Below, one piece after another: positions 17,749 through 26,395 of a DNA stretch of 64,000 bases. The position numbers and the translations under genes are program-made. Within the stretch, counting starts at the first letter, position 1. Each line of letters starts with the position of its first letter. The stretch is from an uncultured Chthonomonas sp. (GTDB lineage: Bacteria > Armatimonadota > Chthonomonadetes > Chthonomonadales > CAJBBX01), in the NCBI GenBank assembly GCA_903951425.1, contig CAJBBX010000110.1, forward strand, positions 1 to 64,000. Direction: 5' to 3'. The notes below the pieces were generated by a model that did not search any database, was not told the DNA's origin, and saw nothing but the letters and a program-made list of their open reading frames with translations.

Positions 17749-19353
17749 ATGACCTGGACACATGCGCTCACGGGTGCGCACCTGATCAACGGCGAATGGG
17801 TGGCTTCCGGCGTCGGCTTCGCGCAGCCCTGCTCACCCGAGACCGGCGAGCCGGTCCCGCCGGCCTTTGGCGAGGCGGGCGCCGCAGAGGTGGAGGCAGC
17901 CTCCGTAGCCGCTTCTGTCGCCTTCGAGGAGGCTCGGGACATACCGCACCATCGGTGGGCCGACCTGCTGGAGGCCGTCGCGGTGCGCCTCCTCGGACTG
18001 GGCGACGCTCTGATCGACCGAGCCATGGCCGAGACCGCGCTCATCGAGGCCAGGCTGGTCGGCGAACTGGCGCGCACGGTCACCCAGCTTCGCCTCTACG
18101 CACGCATCGCTCGATCTGGGGCCTGGCTCGAGGCTGTCATCGACAGCGCTGAGCCCGACCGGCGGCCCACCCCCCGCCCGGACCTGCGGCGCATCTTCCG
18201 TCCCATCGGACCCGTAGCGGTCTTCGGCGCGGGCAACTTCCCCTTCGCGTACGGCGTCTGCGGCGGCGATACGGCGTCCGCACTGGCCTGCGGCAATCCC
18301 GTGGTGGCGAAGGGCCACCCCGGCCACCCGGGGGTCGACGAGTTGTGCGCCGCCGCGGTCCTGCAGGCGCTGGGCGATACGGGACTACCGGCGGGCATGT
18401 TCGGGCTAGTCCAGGGCTCAGGCACGACGGTCGGCGCGGCGGTGGTGGAGCATCCCGCGTGCGAAGCCGTGGGCTTCACCGGTTCGCTGGCCGGCGGTCG
18501 CGCCCTGTTCGATCGGGCCGCCGCCCGGCCCCGGCCCATACCCGTCTTCGCCGAGATGGGCAGCGTGAACCCCATCGTCTTGCTCCCCGCCGCGGTTCGT
18601 GAGCGGCTGGACGCCATCGCGGAGGGCCTCTGCCTCTCGGTGACCAATGGCGGGGGCCAGTTCTGCACCAAGCCGGGGCTCGTGTTCTTGGTGACGGGCC
18701 CCGACGCCGACCGGTTCGCCGAGGCCCTGGGTCGCGAGATGCGCCGGGTGGCGCCGACCACGCTACTCAGCCGGTCCATATCGGGCAACTTCCTGCGCCG
18801 CGCCGAGGCGCTCGGCAGCGCCGTCGGCGTGGAGACGCTGGAGGCGGGTTGCCGGCCCGGCCCATGCCGCCACAGTGCGCGGCTCTTCGCCGTAAGCAGT
18901 GCCGTCTGGCGCACCAACGCCGACCTCCACGCCGAGGCCTTCGGTCCCTGTACGCTGCTGGTGATCTGCGAGGACCTCGGTGACCTCGCCGCCACGATCG
19001 CCTGCCTCGACGGGCAGCTGACGGGCGCCGTGTTCGCAGGTGCGGCCGATACCGACGCCGACGTCCGCCGCATGGCCGCGATCCTGGAGCGCCGCGTAGG
19101 CAGGCTTATCCTGAACGGCTACCCGACCGGGGTTGAGGTGTGCGGCGCCGTCGTGCATGGCGGCCCGTACCCCGCCACGACCGCGGCGAACTCCACCTCC
19201 GTGGGGACGCTGGCCGTCCGGCGGTTCGTGAGGCCCGTCAGCTACCAGAACCTGCCCGACGCCCTCCTGCCGCCGGCGCTGCAGGACGCCAACCCGCTGG
19301 GATTGGAGCGAACGGTCGACGGCGAGGCCACGAGGGGCGCAGTTGCCCGGTAG
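17749..19353 (+). CDS. Alpha-ketoglutarate-semialdehyde-type aldehyde dehydrogenase
   Basis: A 534-residue NAD(P)-dependent aldehyde dehydrogenase. It has the signatures of the ketoglutarate semialdehyde dehydrogenase branch: IFRPIGPVAVFGAGNFPFA, AKGHPGHPG, GFTGSLAGG, the glutamate E269 in FAEMGSVNP, and the catalytic cysteine C306 in GGGQFCTKPG. That branch oxidises 2,5-dioxopentanoate to 2-oxoglutarate at the end of glucarate, galactarate, pentonate or hydroxyproline breakdown. ATG 17749 with GGGGAG upstream is preferred; a GTG at 17740 is in frame. It diverges from the glycyl radical enzyme across about 75 bp and converges on aat. No dehydratase of the sugar-acid pathway is adjacent, so the pathway is inferred from the family alone. 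Confidence 0.85.
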   Translation: MTWTHALTGAHLINGEWVASGVGFAQPCSPETGEPVPPAFGEAGAAEVEAASVAASVAFEEARDIPHHRWADLLEAVAVRLLGLGDALIDRAMAETALIEARLVGELARTVTQLRLYARIARSGAWLEAVIDSAEPDRRPTPRPDLRRIFRPIGPVAVFGAGNFPFAYGVCGGDTASALACGNPVVAKGHPGHPGVDELCAAAVLQALGDTGLPAGMFGLVQGSGTTVGAAVVEHPACEAVGFTGSLAGGRALFDRAAARPRPIPVFAEMGSVNPIVLLPAAVRERLDAIAEGLCLSVTNGGGQFCTKPGLVFLVTGPDADRFAEALGREMRRVAPTTLLSRSISGNFLRRAEALGSAVGVETLEAGCRPGPCRHSARLFAVSSAVWRTNADLHAEAFGPCTLLVICEDLGDLAATIACLDGQLTGAVFAGAADTDADVRRMAAILERRVGRLILNGYPTGVEVCGAVVHGGPYPATTAANSTSVGTLAVRRFVRPVSYQNLPDALLPPALQDANPLGLERTVDGEATRGAVAR

Positions 19354-19359
19354 CCCGGC

Positions 19360-19941
19360 CTAGTCGAAGATGCAGTCGGCGGCGAGGGCGGCTGCCAGAC
19401 GGCGCTCGTACTTGCGGCCGGGTATCTCCACGGCGCCCAGCGTGGCCAGATGGTCGGTCATGTATTGCACGTCCATGAGGGTGAAGCCGCGCTCATTGAG
19501 CCGGGCGACGAGGGCGGCTAAGGCCACCTTGGAGGCGTCCGTGCGGGTGTGGAACATGCTCTCGGCCATGAAGGCGCCGCCCAGCGCCACGCCGTAGGTG
19601 CCGCCGGCCAGTTCGCCGTCGGCCCAGACCTCCACGGAGTGGGCCACGCCGAGGCGGTGCAACTCGCAGTAGGCCTCGATGAAGTCCTCGCTGATCCAGG
19701 TCTCGTCGCGGTCGGCGCAGGCCCGCATGACGGGTTCGAACGCGCTGTCGATGGTGACGGTGAAGCAGCCGCGGCGAAGCGTCTTGGCCAGCGACCGGGA
19801 GACGTGGAAGCCGTCTAAGGGCATAACGGCCCTTGGATCGGGCCTGAACCAGTAGATGCGGCCCGAGTCCGGCTCAGCCATGGGGAATGCGGCCTGGCAG
19901 TAGGCCGATATGAGCCGCTGTGGCTGCAACGAAGGGTGCAT
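19360..19941 (-). CDS. aat: Leucyl/phenylalanyl-tRNA-protein transferase
   Basis: A 193-residue cytoplasmic enzyme of the N-degron pathway that adds Leu or Phe from aminoacyl-tRNA to proteins with N-terminal Lys or Arg. The family signature is complete: AYCQAAFPMA and WFRPDPRAV at the start, FTVTIDSAFEPVMRACADRD, TWISEDFIEAY, GVAHSVEVWADGELAGGTYG, the FMAESMFHTRTDASKVAL core, and DVQYMTDHLATLGAVEI. The length is normal for the shorter bacterial form. It converges with the aldehyde dehydrogenase (6 nt between stops) and diverges from the MFS exporter. No clpS or clpA is in view. Confidence 0.95.
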   Translation of the reverse strand: MHPSLQPQRLISAYCQAAFPMAEPDSGRIYWFRPDPRAVMPLDGFHVSRSLAKTLRRGCFTVTIDSAFEPVMRACADRDETWISEDFIEAYCELHRLGVAHSVEVWADGELAGGTYGVALGGAFMAESMFHTRTDASKVALAALVARLNERGFTLMDVQYMTDHLATLGAVEIPGRKYERRLAAALAADCIFD

Positions 19942-20066
19942 ATCGAAGTCTACCCACAGGCCGCTGCCGTTCGGGCGATGCTTGGCAAGGGAAGGCCGTA
20001 TGGCTCGATACCGCTGACGTTTGCGTCCTGCGAGCCGTACGGGCCGCCGGCGCGGAAAGCGACCGC

Positions 20067-21296
20067 ATGAAGAGATCGCCGCTCCTGATCCTGTTCATCA
20101 CCGTTGTCATCGACCTTCTGGGCTTCGGGATCATCCTCCCGTTGCTGCCGCTCTATATCGACAAGTTCGGCGGGACCCCTGTGGTGGCCGGATGGCTCTC
20201 CACGGTCTTCTCGGTGATGCAGTTCATCTTCGCGCCTATCTGGGGCCGCGCCTCGGATGTCTGGGGCCGGCGTCCGCTCATCCTGCTGAGCCTGGCCGGG
20301 TCGGCGCTCTCGTTCTTCATTTTCGGCCTGGCTCATTCGCTCTGGATGCTCTTCCTGGCCCGCACCGCGGCCGGCGCGCTGACGGCGGCCAGCCTGCCGG
20401 CGGCCCAAGCCTATATCGCCGATGTGACGCCGCCGGAAAAACGCTCTCGCGGCATGGCCCTGATCGGCATGGCGTTCGGCATCGGCTTTGCCGGCGGGCC
20501 CATGATCGGCGGTTGGCTGGGGCACCGCTACGGCCTCTCTGCGCCGGCGTTTGCAGTGGCGGGGTTGGCGGCTGCGAACTTCGTCTGGTCGTTCTTCGCC
20601 CTGCCGGAGCCGCGTGAGCACGCAGAGGGCGCTACCGAGACCCGTTCCGTGCAGGCGTTGCGGCCTGCGCGTGTGATGGCCGCCTTCGCCAATCCGGCTA
20701 TCGGTCGCTTGATGACGGTCTTCGGCCTCTCCACCTTCTCCTTCGCCATGATGGAGGCTACCTTCACCTGGCTCATCCTGTTCCGGTTCGTGGAGCCGTC
20801 GTTGGGGGCGGGAGTGTCCCACGCCGTGCTGGAGCAGGAGGCCGCACGGGCCGCGGGGCACGTCTTCATGGTGGTGGGTCTTACGGCGATCGTGGCCCAG
20901 GGAGCCGTGATGAGCGGCCTGGCGCAGCGGGCAGGCGAGGCGCGCGTGGTGGCCGTGGGCGCCCTGATCCTGACCGGTGCGCTGTTGGGTATCGCCGGCG
21001 CGGCCACCATGGCGACGCTGACGGTCCTGGCCGCCGCCCTTTCCGTTGGTAGCGCCATGGTGCAGCCGGTGCTGCTGAGCCTGGTGAGCAAGCGGGCGCC
21101 GGAAGGTGAGCGGGGCGGCGTGCTGGGCGTGCAGCAGGGCCTGGGCAGTCTGGCGCGGATGGTGGCGCCTCCCGCGGGCACCTACCTCCTCCAGCGGTTC
21201 AGTCCGGCCACGCCCTACTATCTGGCGGCGTGCCTCATGGGCCTCGCCGTCATCGCCGCGTTGACGCTGGGTCGTCCCGCGCCCGATCCGGCTTAG
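20067..21296 (+). CDS. MFS drug-exporter-like transporter (TetA/Bcr type)
   Basis: A 409-residue inner-membrane protein with about twelve hydrophobic segments. The first helix region (LLILFITVVIDLLGFGIILP) and the loop motif GRASDVWGRRPLILLSLAGS are classic for TetA/Bcr-like proton-driven exporters. ATG 20067 directly before the first membrane segment is chosen; the frame is open to 19920 but that extension would overlap the start of aat. Its stop overlaps the convergent gspF-like gene by 4 bp. The substrate is unknown. Confidence 0.85.
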   Translation: MKRSPLLILFITVVIDLLGFGIILPLLPLYIDKFGGTPVVAGWLSTVFSVMQFIFAPIWGRASDVWGRRPLILLSLAGSALSFFIFGLAHSLWMLFLARTAAGALTAASLPAAQAYIADVTPPEKRSRGMALIGMAFGIGFAGGPMIGGWLGHRYGLSAPAFAVAGLAAANFVWSFFALPEPREHAEGATETRSVQALRPARVMAAFANPAIGRLMTVFGLSTFSFAMMEATFTWLILFRFVEPSLGAGVSHAVLEQEAARAAGHVFMVVGLTAIVAQGAVMSGLAQRAGEARVVAVGALILTGALLGIAGAATMATLTVLAAALSVGSAMVQPVLLSLVSKRAPEGERGGVLGVQQGLGSLARMVAPPAGTYLLQRFSPATPYYLAACLMGLAVIAALTLGRPAPDPA

Positions 21297-22531
21297 TCGC
21301 CGGCGGAGAACGTGTCGGCGAACTCGAAGACCGAGGTGAAGTAGAGCTTCATCAGCACGATCAGCAGCACGCCGGTAAGGACGATGGTCAGCACCGAGCC
21401 GATGCGGAACATGAGGTAGCGCGTGGCGCCGACCGAATGCTCCACCCGTTGCTGGTAGTAGGTGCAGATGCTGTCCAGCGCATCGACCACCTGGCCGGAG
21501 ACCACGCCCGTGGCCAGCATCTGTTCGGTCTCGTCGGCGAAGAGCCTCGTCTGCGCGAAGGCCTCGTGCAGCGGCATCCCTCCACGGATCAGCACGTAGG
21601 CCTCATTCAGGCGCCGGCGCACCTCGGCATTGGGCGCCACGTTCATAGCCCCCTCCCAGGCGGTGTCGGGCATCATCCCGGCGGCGGTCAGGCGGCGCAG
21701 CATCCGCAGAAAGGCCAGCAGTGAGCGTTGCCGCTCCAGGTCGCCCGCAGGTCCTAGCTTCAGCACCATCTGGTCGCGCCAGGCCCGCCGGTCCCACCGC
21801 ATCATGCGCTTCTGCGCGAAGGCCCAGCCGAGCCAGAGCGCCGCAAGGATCGGCATGTTGCGTAGGCAGAGCAGCATGAAGTAGGCGCGCAGGTCGTTCC
21901 TCGGGAAGATGTGCGGGAAGACCGGCTGGGCGATGAAGATCGCCACGATGGCTTGCTGGACGAACGCGATGGGTAGCCAGAGCCCCTTGCGCATGGCCAC
22001 GGCGTGCTCGGCTTCGGTGGCCAGCTCGTCCAGGGCGATCTCAACGAAGCCGCCCAGCTCGCCGGCGGCCACGGCGCCCACGGCGTGCGGCGCGAAGACC
22101 TCGGGGCGGCGCGCCATGGCGTCGGACATGCGGCCGCCCGCCCGCACGACCTCAAGCATCTCCTGCGCCGCCACGGAGAGCCCCTTCTGGCGCGTGCGGG
22201 GCGCCAGGTTCTCCAGCGACTGGTATGGCGAGATACCGGACTTGAGGAGTTGCGCGAACTGGCGGAAGAAGAGCGCAGTCTCGGCATGGCTGGGCGAGGG
22301 TAGCCCGCCTGCCGGACGCGGCGCGGCCACGGGTGGCGCCGGACTCGGAGCCGATGCGGAGCCGGCCTGAGCGACCACGGGCCGTGCCTGCGCACCCGGC
22401 GGCAGGATGGCGATGTGGCGGTAGCCGCGTCCTTGCAGCCGCGCCTCCACGGCCAGTGCGTCCGGCGCGTCCATGGCGCCGGACATCACCTTCCCCTGCG
22501 GGTTCTCGGCCTCATAGCGAAAGAGCGGCAT
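21293..22531 (-). CDS. Type II secretion/type IV pilus inner-membrane protein of the GspF/PilC family
   Basis: A 412-residue polytopic membrane protein that would form the inner-membrane platform of a pilus or type II secretion machine. It opens with the family N-terminus PLFRYEAENPQGKVMSGAMD, has a Pro/Ala-rich linker (about residues 45-75), then two T2SSF repeats: FFRQFAQLLKSGISPYQSLE in the first and LLAFLRMLRRLTAAGMMPDT in the second. Hydrophobic segments follow each repeat (QAIVAIFIAQPVFPHIF; VLTIVLTGVLLIVLMKLYF). The conserved GGRMSDAMA and EIALDELA patterns are present. No gspE/pilB or prepilin peptidase is nearby; the pilin-like gene at 60385 is far away. Confidence 0.85.
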   Translation of the reverse strand: MPLFRYEAENPQGKVMSGAMDAPDALAVEARLQGRGYRHIAILPPGAQARPVVAQAGSASAPSPAPPVAAPRPAGGLPSPSHAETALFFRQFAQLLKSGISPYQSLENLAPRTRQKGLSVAAQEMLEVVRAGGRMSDAMARRPEVFAPHAVGAVAAGELGGFVEIALDELATEAEHAVAMRKGLWLPIAFVQQAIVAIFIAQPVFPHIFPRNDLRAYFMLLCLRNMPILAALWLGWAFAQKRMMRWDRRAWRDQMVLKLGPAGDLERQRSLLAFLRMLRRLTAAGMMPDTAWEGAMNVAPNAEVRRRLNEAYVLIRGGMPLHEAFAQTRLFADETEQMLATGVVSGQVVDALDSICTYYQQRVEHSVGATRYLMFRIGSVLTIVLTGVLLIVLMKLYFTSVFEFADTFSAGD

Positions 22532-22549
22532 TCGGTCTGCTCGACGCGC

Positions 22550-22873
22550 CTAGGCTGTAGCCGAAGCGCTGTGGCCCGGCCGCCCGGCCACCGGCGCGAA
22601 CGTCAGCCGCACACCGACCGCCTCAAGCACGGTCTCGACGGTGCGAAATGCAGGATTGCCGGTCTCGGTCAGCGCTTTGTAGAGGCTCTCACGGCCCAGC
22701 ATGGCCCGCTGCGCTACCTCAGTCATGCCGCCGCCGGCCCGAACGACGTTTCGCAGGGCGACTAGAAACGCCTTGACGCCGCCGTCGTCCAGCGCTTCGC
22801 TCAGATAACCGGCCGCGAACTCAGGGTCACGTAACTCCTCTCCGAGTGCTTCCACCAGATCAACCGTCGGCAT
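22550..22873 (-). CDS. HTH antitoxin of the COG3636 addiction-module family
   Basis: A 107-residue DNA-binding protein. It starts with a segment where the family usually tethers its toxin (DLVEALGEELRDPEFAAGYL), followed by a Cro/CI-type helix-turn-helix (MTEVAQRAMLGRESLYKAL, TVETVLEAVGVRLTF). Such antitoxins repress their own operon and neutralise a RelE/HigB-like toxin. ATG 22873 is chosen; it overlaps the end of the upstream toxin frame by 14 bp, the normal toxin-first order for this family. The toxin is inactivated by two nonsense codons, so this gene may persist only as a regulator or a relic. Confidence 0.8.
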   Translation of the reverse strand: MPTVDLVEALGEELRDPEFAAGYLSEALDDGGVKAFLVALRNVVRAGGGMTEVAQRAMLGRESLYKALTETGNPAFRTVETVLEAVGVRLTFAPVAGRPGHSASATA

Positions 22874-23186
22874 GGCCGTACTCCTTCCACCAAGCCTGGG
22901 CTTGGGCGACATCCCGCTCCTGTGTTCGCTTGGAGCCGCCGGCCAGGATCAAGACCGCGGTTGCCTGCCGTATGCCGAAATAGACGCGTTAGCCTGGCCC
23001 CATGTTGATCCTCAGTTCCCACACGCCTGCGCCGACAGGCTTGCAGTCTCCCACTGCCCCTTGTTCGAGTCGCACCAGCCGCGCGGTGATCCGCTGCATG
23101 GGCCTTATGTCGACCAGCTCACGCAGTCAGTCGCGGAACGGCGCCCGCCCGCTCGGAAGCACCAGCATGCGGATCTCGTAGGGCAC
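22860..23186 (-). pseudogene. COG3657-type RelE-like toxin remnant with two in-frame stops
   Basis: From GTG 23186, preceded by GGAGG six bases upstream, the frame reads MPYEIRMLVLPSGRAPFRD, TGA (23129-23127), LRELVDIRPMQRITARLVRL, then GDCKPVGAGVWELRINMGPG, TAA (22991-22989), RVYFGIRQATAVLILAGGSK, ending WWKEYGHADG and TGA. Around the stops it matches the COG3657 toxin pattern closely: the first stop sits where a Trp (FRDWL) and the second where a Tyr (GPGYRVYF) is conserved. Both are single-base changes. The ribosome-binding site and the overlap with the antitoxin are still intact, which suggests recent decay. Confidence 0.8.
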
Positions 23187-23236
23187 GGGCCACCTCCAAG
23201 TGTATCCTATAGGGTACGCGCCTCCTTGCGCAAGCG

Positions 23237-26200
23237 TTACGCCAGCGTGACCTCCAGCGTTTGGCCGGCCTTCAGCACCACATCCCGGGTGAATGTGATG
23301 ATGGCTCGCCCTTGTTTCGTCGCTACCCGGCAGGCCAACGGCGCGCCTGCCGCTGTGGCGGTGACGCGCTTACCGGGTGAGCCTGCCAGGGAACCCAGGG
23401 CCAGTGTCCGCAGCCGCAACGAGCCCCAGCGCGTGACCAGTGACGCCTTGAGCGTGGCGCCGGCCGCCTTCTGGCTGTAGGAGCCCCAGCCTTCGGCGCC
23501 CGTCCATGCGGCCTCGAACCGCTCGGGCGACAGCCGTGGCGTGAAGCCCATGTGACCTTTGGGGCCGTGATACTCGAATCCGCACGCCGTCAGGTAGACG
23601 CCGTGGCTCGCCATGCTTCGCGCGTAGTGGTCGCCGCACTCCACCTCGTTATACGGGTTGCGGCGCGAGGCGTGGTAGCGGTCGTGGATCATCCGCGTCA
23701 CGGCCAGCCCCTCGGTGACCATTCCGTCGGCGAGCATGTGGCCGGCGGCCTGGTACTCGAAGCCGTTCATGCACTCGTTGAAGTAGAAGTCGAACCCCTT
23801 GCTCTGCCGCCTGGCCTCGCCCTTGGGCCACGAGCACATGAGGAGGCCGCCCTCGCCGGGCATGGCGTACCATCGGCCCGGCGCGTGGGCCTTGCGGTAT
23901 GGACCCACGTCCGGCGCGAAGTTGTAGCGCCAGAGCGCCTTGAGGGCCGAGCGCACGTGGCCGGGATCGAGGACCGGGCCCAGCGCGAGTTGGTGCGACC
24001 AGCTGTCGCCCAGCACCTGGTCGATCTCGCAGCCGTCGTAGGAGCCGATGGCCTCGGTGTGGGCCGGGTCGCCAATGTGCAGGTAGTACTCGCCGTCGAA
24101 GAGCTTGGCGTCGATGGTCTTCCGCCCGGCATCGTAGAGCCCGCCGCATCGCACCGCGAAGTCGGGGTCGCCCATCTCGCGGGCCATCTCCTGCCCTGCC
24201 CGCAGCGCGGCCATGTAGAGGCCGCTGAGCCAGGCCACCTGGCCGTGCCAGTCGGCGTCAAGCGTGTTGTGCTGCGGACCGTCGAGGATGCCGTCGCCGT
24301 CGGCGTCGCGACTGATGAGGAACTCCAGCGACTTGCGCACGCGGGGCCAGAGCTTGCGGAGCCATAGGTCGTCGGCGCTCATCTGGTGCTCGCGGTAGGC
24401 GCGGAGGATGCAGCCGGCCTGGGCGTCGGCGGCCCAGTAGCGCATGCACTCGCCGCGGAAGTTGATCCAGCCGGTCGCGGGCTCGAACCCGGCGCCGTAG
24501 TCGCCCATGTCCCGGGCTGCCCGCTCCAACTGCGGGAAAAGGCGCGCCACGGATTGGGCGTAGTGCCAGACGTGGGCGCAGGTCCCGGCACAGCAGCCGA
24601 CCCCCTCCCAGCCGTAGAAGCGGCCGTTGCGGAGCCAGTAGGAGGTGGATGTGGCCATGGTTGAGGCGTTTGCGAACGTGCGATCCAGGAACCAGACCGG
24701 CAGCGACGAGCGGTACCAGGTGTCGCGCCAGAGCCGCGTCTCGCGGGCTAGGCGGGGTAGGTTGGACGCCACGTACCGCGCCACCGCGCCCGCGGAGCCG
24801 AACTTCACCGCGTAGTGGCGGCCGCGGGGCAGGGGCGAGAGATCCAGGTTGGGGAAGTGCCACGCCAGTACGAAGCTGACGGTGGCCGACTTGCCCGGCG
24901 CCAGGCGCAGCGTCTTTCGCACCCCGCCTACGGGCTTGGTGGCCAATGCCTCCTCGGTGGCACGGGCGTCCCTGCCCGTGTCGCTTGCGGCGAAGAGAGC
25001 CTGCGCGGGCTCGCCGTCGGGCATTCGCTCGGCCGCCACGCCGCCGCCCGCAGCCAGCGCCAGGGCCATGGTGCCGAAGTCAGGCCGCTCGGGCAGCGAC
25101 GCCTCAGGCCGGGCGGGCACGTCGCTGAAGACGATGTGGTCGCCGCCGATGTTGCCCCAGCCGCCCCGCTCGTCGTCCACAAAGCGGATCTGGGCCTGCT
25201 TGCCCGCGTGGGCGCGGACGTCGAAGCTCTTGGGCGTCATGCGGTTGTTGGCGTCGCCGGTGAGGGCGGCCACGGGCTTGCCGTCGACCAGCACCTGCAC
25301 GCAGGTCCGGTCCTTGTGGTTGCCCCCGCCGATGAGCATGTGGATATAGTCGCGCTCGACCGTGAAGGGTCGGCTCGTCAGCGTGCCCACGGCGCCGTCC
25401 TTGCCGCCCACGTCGGAGCCCGGCGCGGCGGCGTGGGAGTTCACCACGCGCTTGCCCCGGCCGGCCACGTCGCCCTGGTACTCGGGGATCTTGCTGATCT
25501 CCACGGGGCCGGATCCGAAGGCCGTGCCGGTGGCGGTCCAGCCGTCGTAGGTCTTTTTCTCGAAGTCGTCGAAGAGGATTTCGGGCCGAGGATCCCTGGG
25601 CTGTTCTGCGGTTTGGAGCTTGATCGAGTGCTCGATCAGCGTGATGCCAGCCTCGCGGGTCGCCTGCGTGGTGCGGCCGGGCACGCCGCTGCCGGGGCAG
25701 ACGGCGTTCTCCAACCAGCCGCCGATGTCGCACTCGATGGGCGCCGAGGTGACGTTGCGGACGGTGTACTGCATGACGGTGGCCGGTAGCGCGGAGTCGT
25801 CGGCGTTGAGCGGGATGAAGGGCGAGAAGGCCTCCAGCCGCACGCTGACGGGCAGGCCGGGACCTGCGTAGTCGACGATGCCGATGGGGTACTCGCCTCG
25901 GAAGGCGACGTCGGGGAAGCCCTGCCGGTCCAGCCGCAGCGTCTGCTCCTTGCCTCCCGCCTTCACGCGGAGCGCGAAGCCCTGCTCGAAGGGGTAGTCG
26001 GGCTGCGGCGGACGCGCATAGCCCGCGTCGCCGGTGGGCATGTGCTGGTTGAAGATGTCCCAGCGCCAGAGCCTCCCGTCGCCGCCCAGGTAGACCTGTC
26101 CTGCGCCGATGCCGCCCACGGGCATGCCGATGTACCGCAACGCGGCGCCCCTGTAGACTGTGGGCGCGCCTTTGGCCGTGAGCGACTTCACCCAGGCGGG

Positions 26201-26392
26201 CGCCAGCTTCTTGTCGGCCGGAGCGGTGCTGATGGGCGCCTCGTCCGGCTCGAACGGGCCTGCGATCGCGCCCTCGGCTGCGGCGGCCGAGGCGGCGATG
26301 CCGATGCTCAGCAGGGCCTCGCGGCGGGTCGGTAGCGGGCGGTTCGGGTTGGCGTTGGGGCTCTGGTCGCGGGTTGGCATGGTCTTCTCCAT
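23237..26392 (-). CDS. GH116 glucosylceramidase-like enzyme with a nested beta-sandwich insert, Tat-exported
   Basis: A 1051-residue exported hydrolase of the non-lysosomal glucosylceramidase (GBA2) family, which cleaves beta-glucosides or beta-xylosides. The N-terminus carries a twin-arginine-type leader (RREALLSIGIAASAAA). GH116 landmarks: IGMPVGGIGAGQVYLGGDG, LWRWDIFNQHMP, AFSPFIPLNADDSALPATVM, CAGTCAHVWHYAQSVARLFP, DGILDGPQHNTLDADWHGQ and WPKGEARRQ. Residues about 272-425 (FDDFEKKTYDGWTATGTAFG through DHIVFSDVP) do not belong to the GH116 core and resemble the beta-sandwich of GH32 levanase-type proteins. Starts at 26392 and 26380 are both possible. It lies 3 nt after the sulfatase frame on the same strand, so the two were probably co-transcribed. 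Confidence 0.85.
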   Translation of the reverse strand: MEKTMPTRDQSPNANPNRPLPTRREALLSIGIAASAAAAEGAIAGPFEPDEAPISTAPADKKLAPAWVKSLTAKGAPTVYRGAALRYIGMPVGGIGAGQVYLGGDGRLWRWDIFNQHMPTGDAGYARPPQPDYPFEQGFALRVKAGGKEQTLRLDRQGFPDVAFRGEYPIGIVDYAGPGLPVSVRLEAFSPFIPLNADDSALPATVMQYTVRNVTSAPIECDIGGWLENAVCPGSGVPGRTTQATREAGITLIEHSIKLQTAEQPRDPRPEILFDDFEKKTYDGWTATGTAFGSGPVEISKIPEYQGDVAGRGKRVVNSHAAAPGSDVGGKDGAVGTLTSRPFTVERDYIHMLIGGGNHKDRTCVQVLVDGKPVAALTGDANNRMTPKSFDVRAHAGKQAQIRFVDDERGGWGNIGGDHIVFSDVPARPEASLPERPDFGTMALALAAGGGVAAERMPDGEPAQALFAASDTGRDARATEEALATKPVGGVRKTLRLAPGKSATVSFVLAWHFPNLDLSPLPRGRHYAVKFGSAGAVARYVASNLPRLARETRLWRDTWYRSSLPVWFLDRTFANASTMATSTSYWLRNGRFYGWEGVGCCAGTCAHVWHYAQSVARLFPQLERAARDMGDYGAGFEPATGWINFRGECMRYWAADAQAGCILRAYREHQMSADDLWLRKLWPRVRKSLEFLISRDADGDGILDGPQHNTLDADWHGQVAWLSGLYMAALRAGQEMAREMGDPDFAVRCGGLYDAGRKTIDAKLFDGEYYLHIGDPAHTEAIGSYDGCEIDQVLGDSWSHQLALGPVLDPGHVRSALKALWRYNFAPDVGPYRKAHAPGRWYAMPGEGGLLMCSWPKGEARRQSKGFDFYFNECMNGFEYQAAGHMLADGMVTEGLAVTRMIHDRYHASRRNPYNEVECGDHYARSMASHGVYLTACGFEYHGPKGHMGFTPRLSPERFEAAWTGAEGWGSYSQKAAGATLKASLVTRWGSLRLRTLALGSLAGSPGKRVTATAAGAPLACRVATKQGRAIITFTRDVVLKAGQTLEVTLA

Positions 26393-26395
26393 AGG

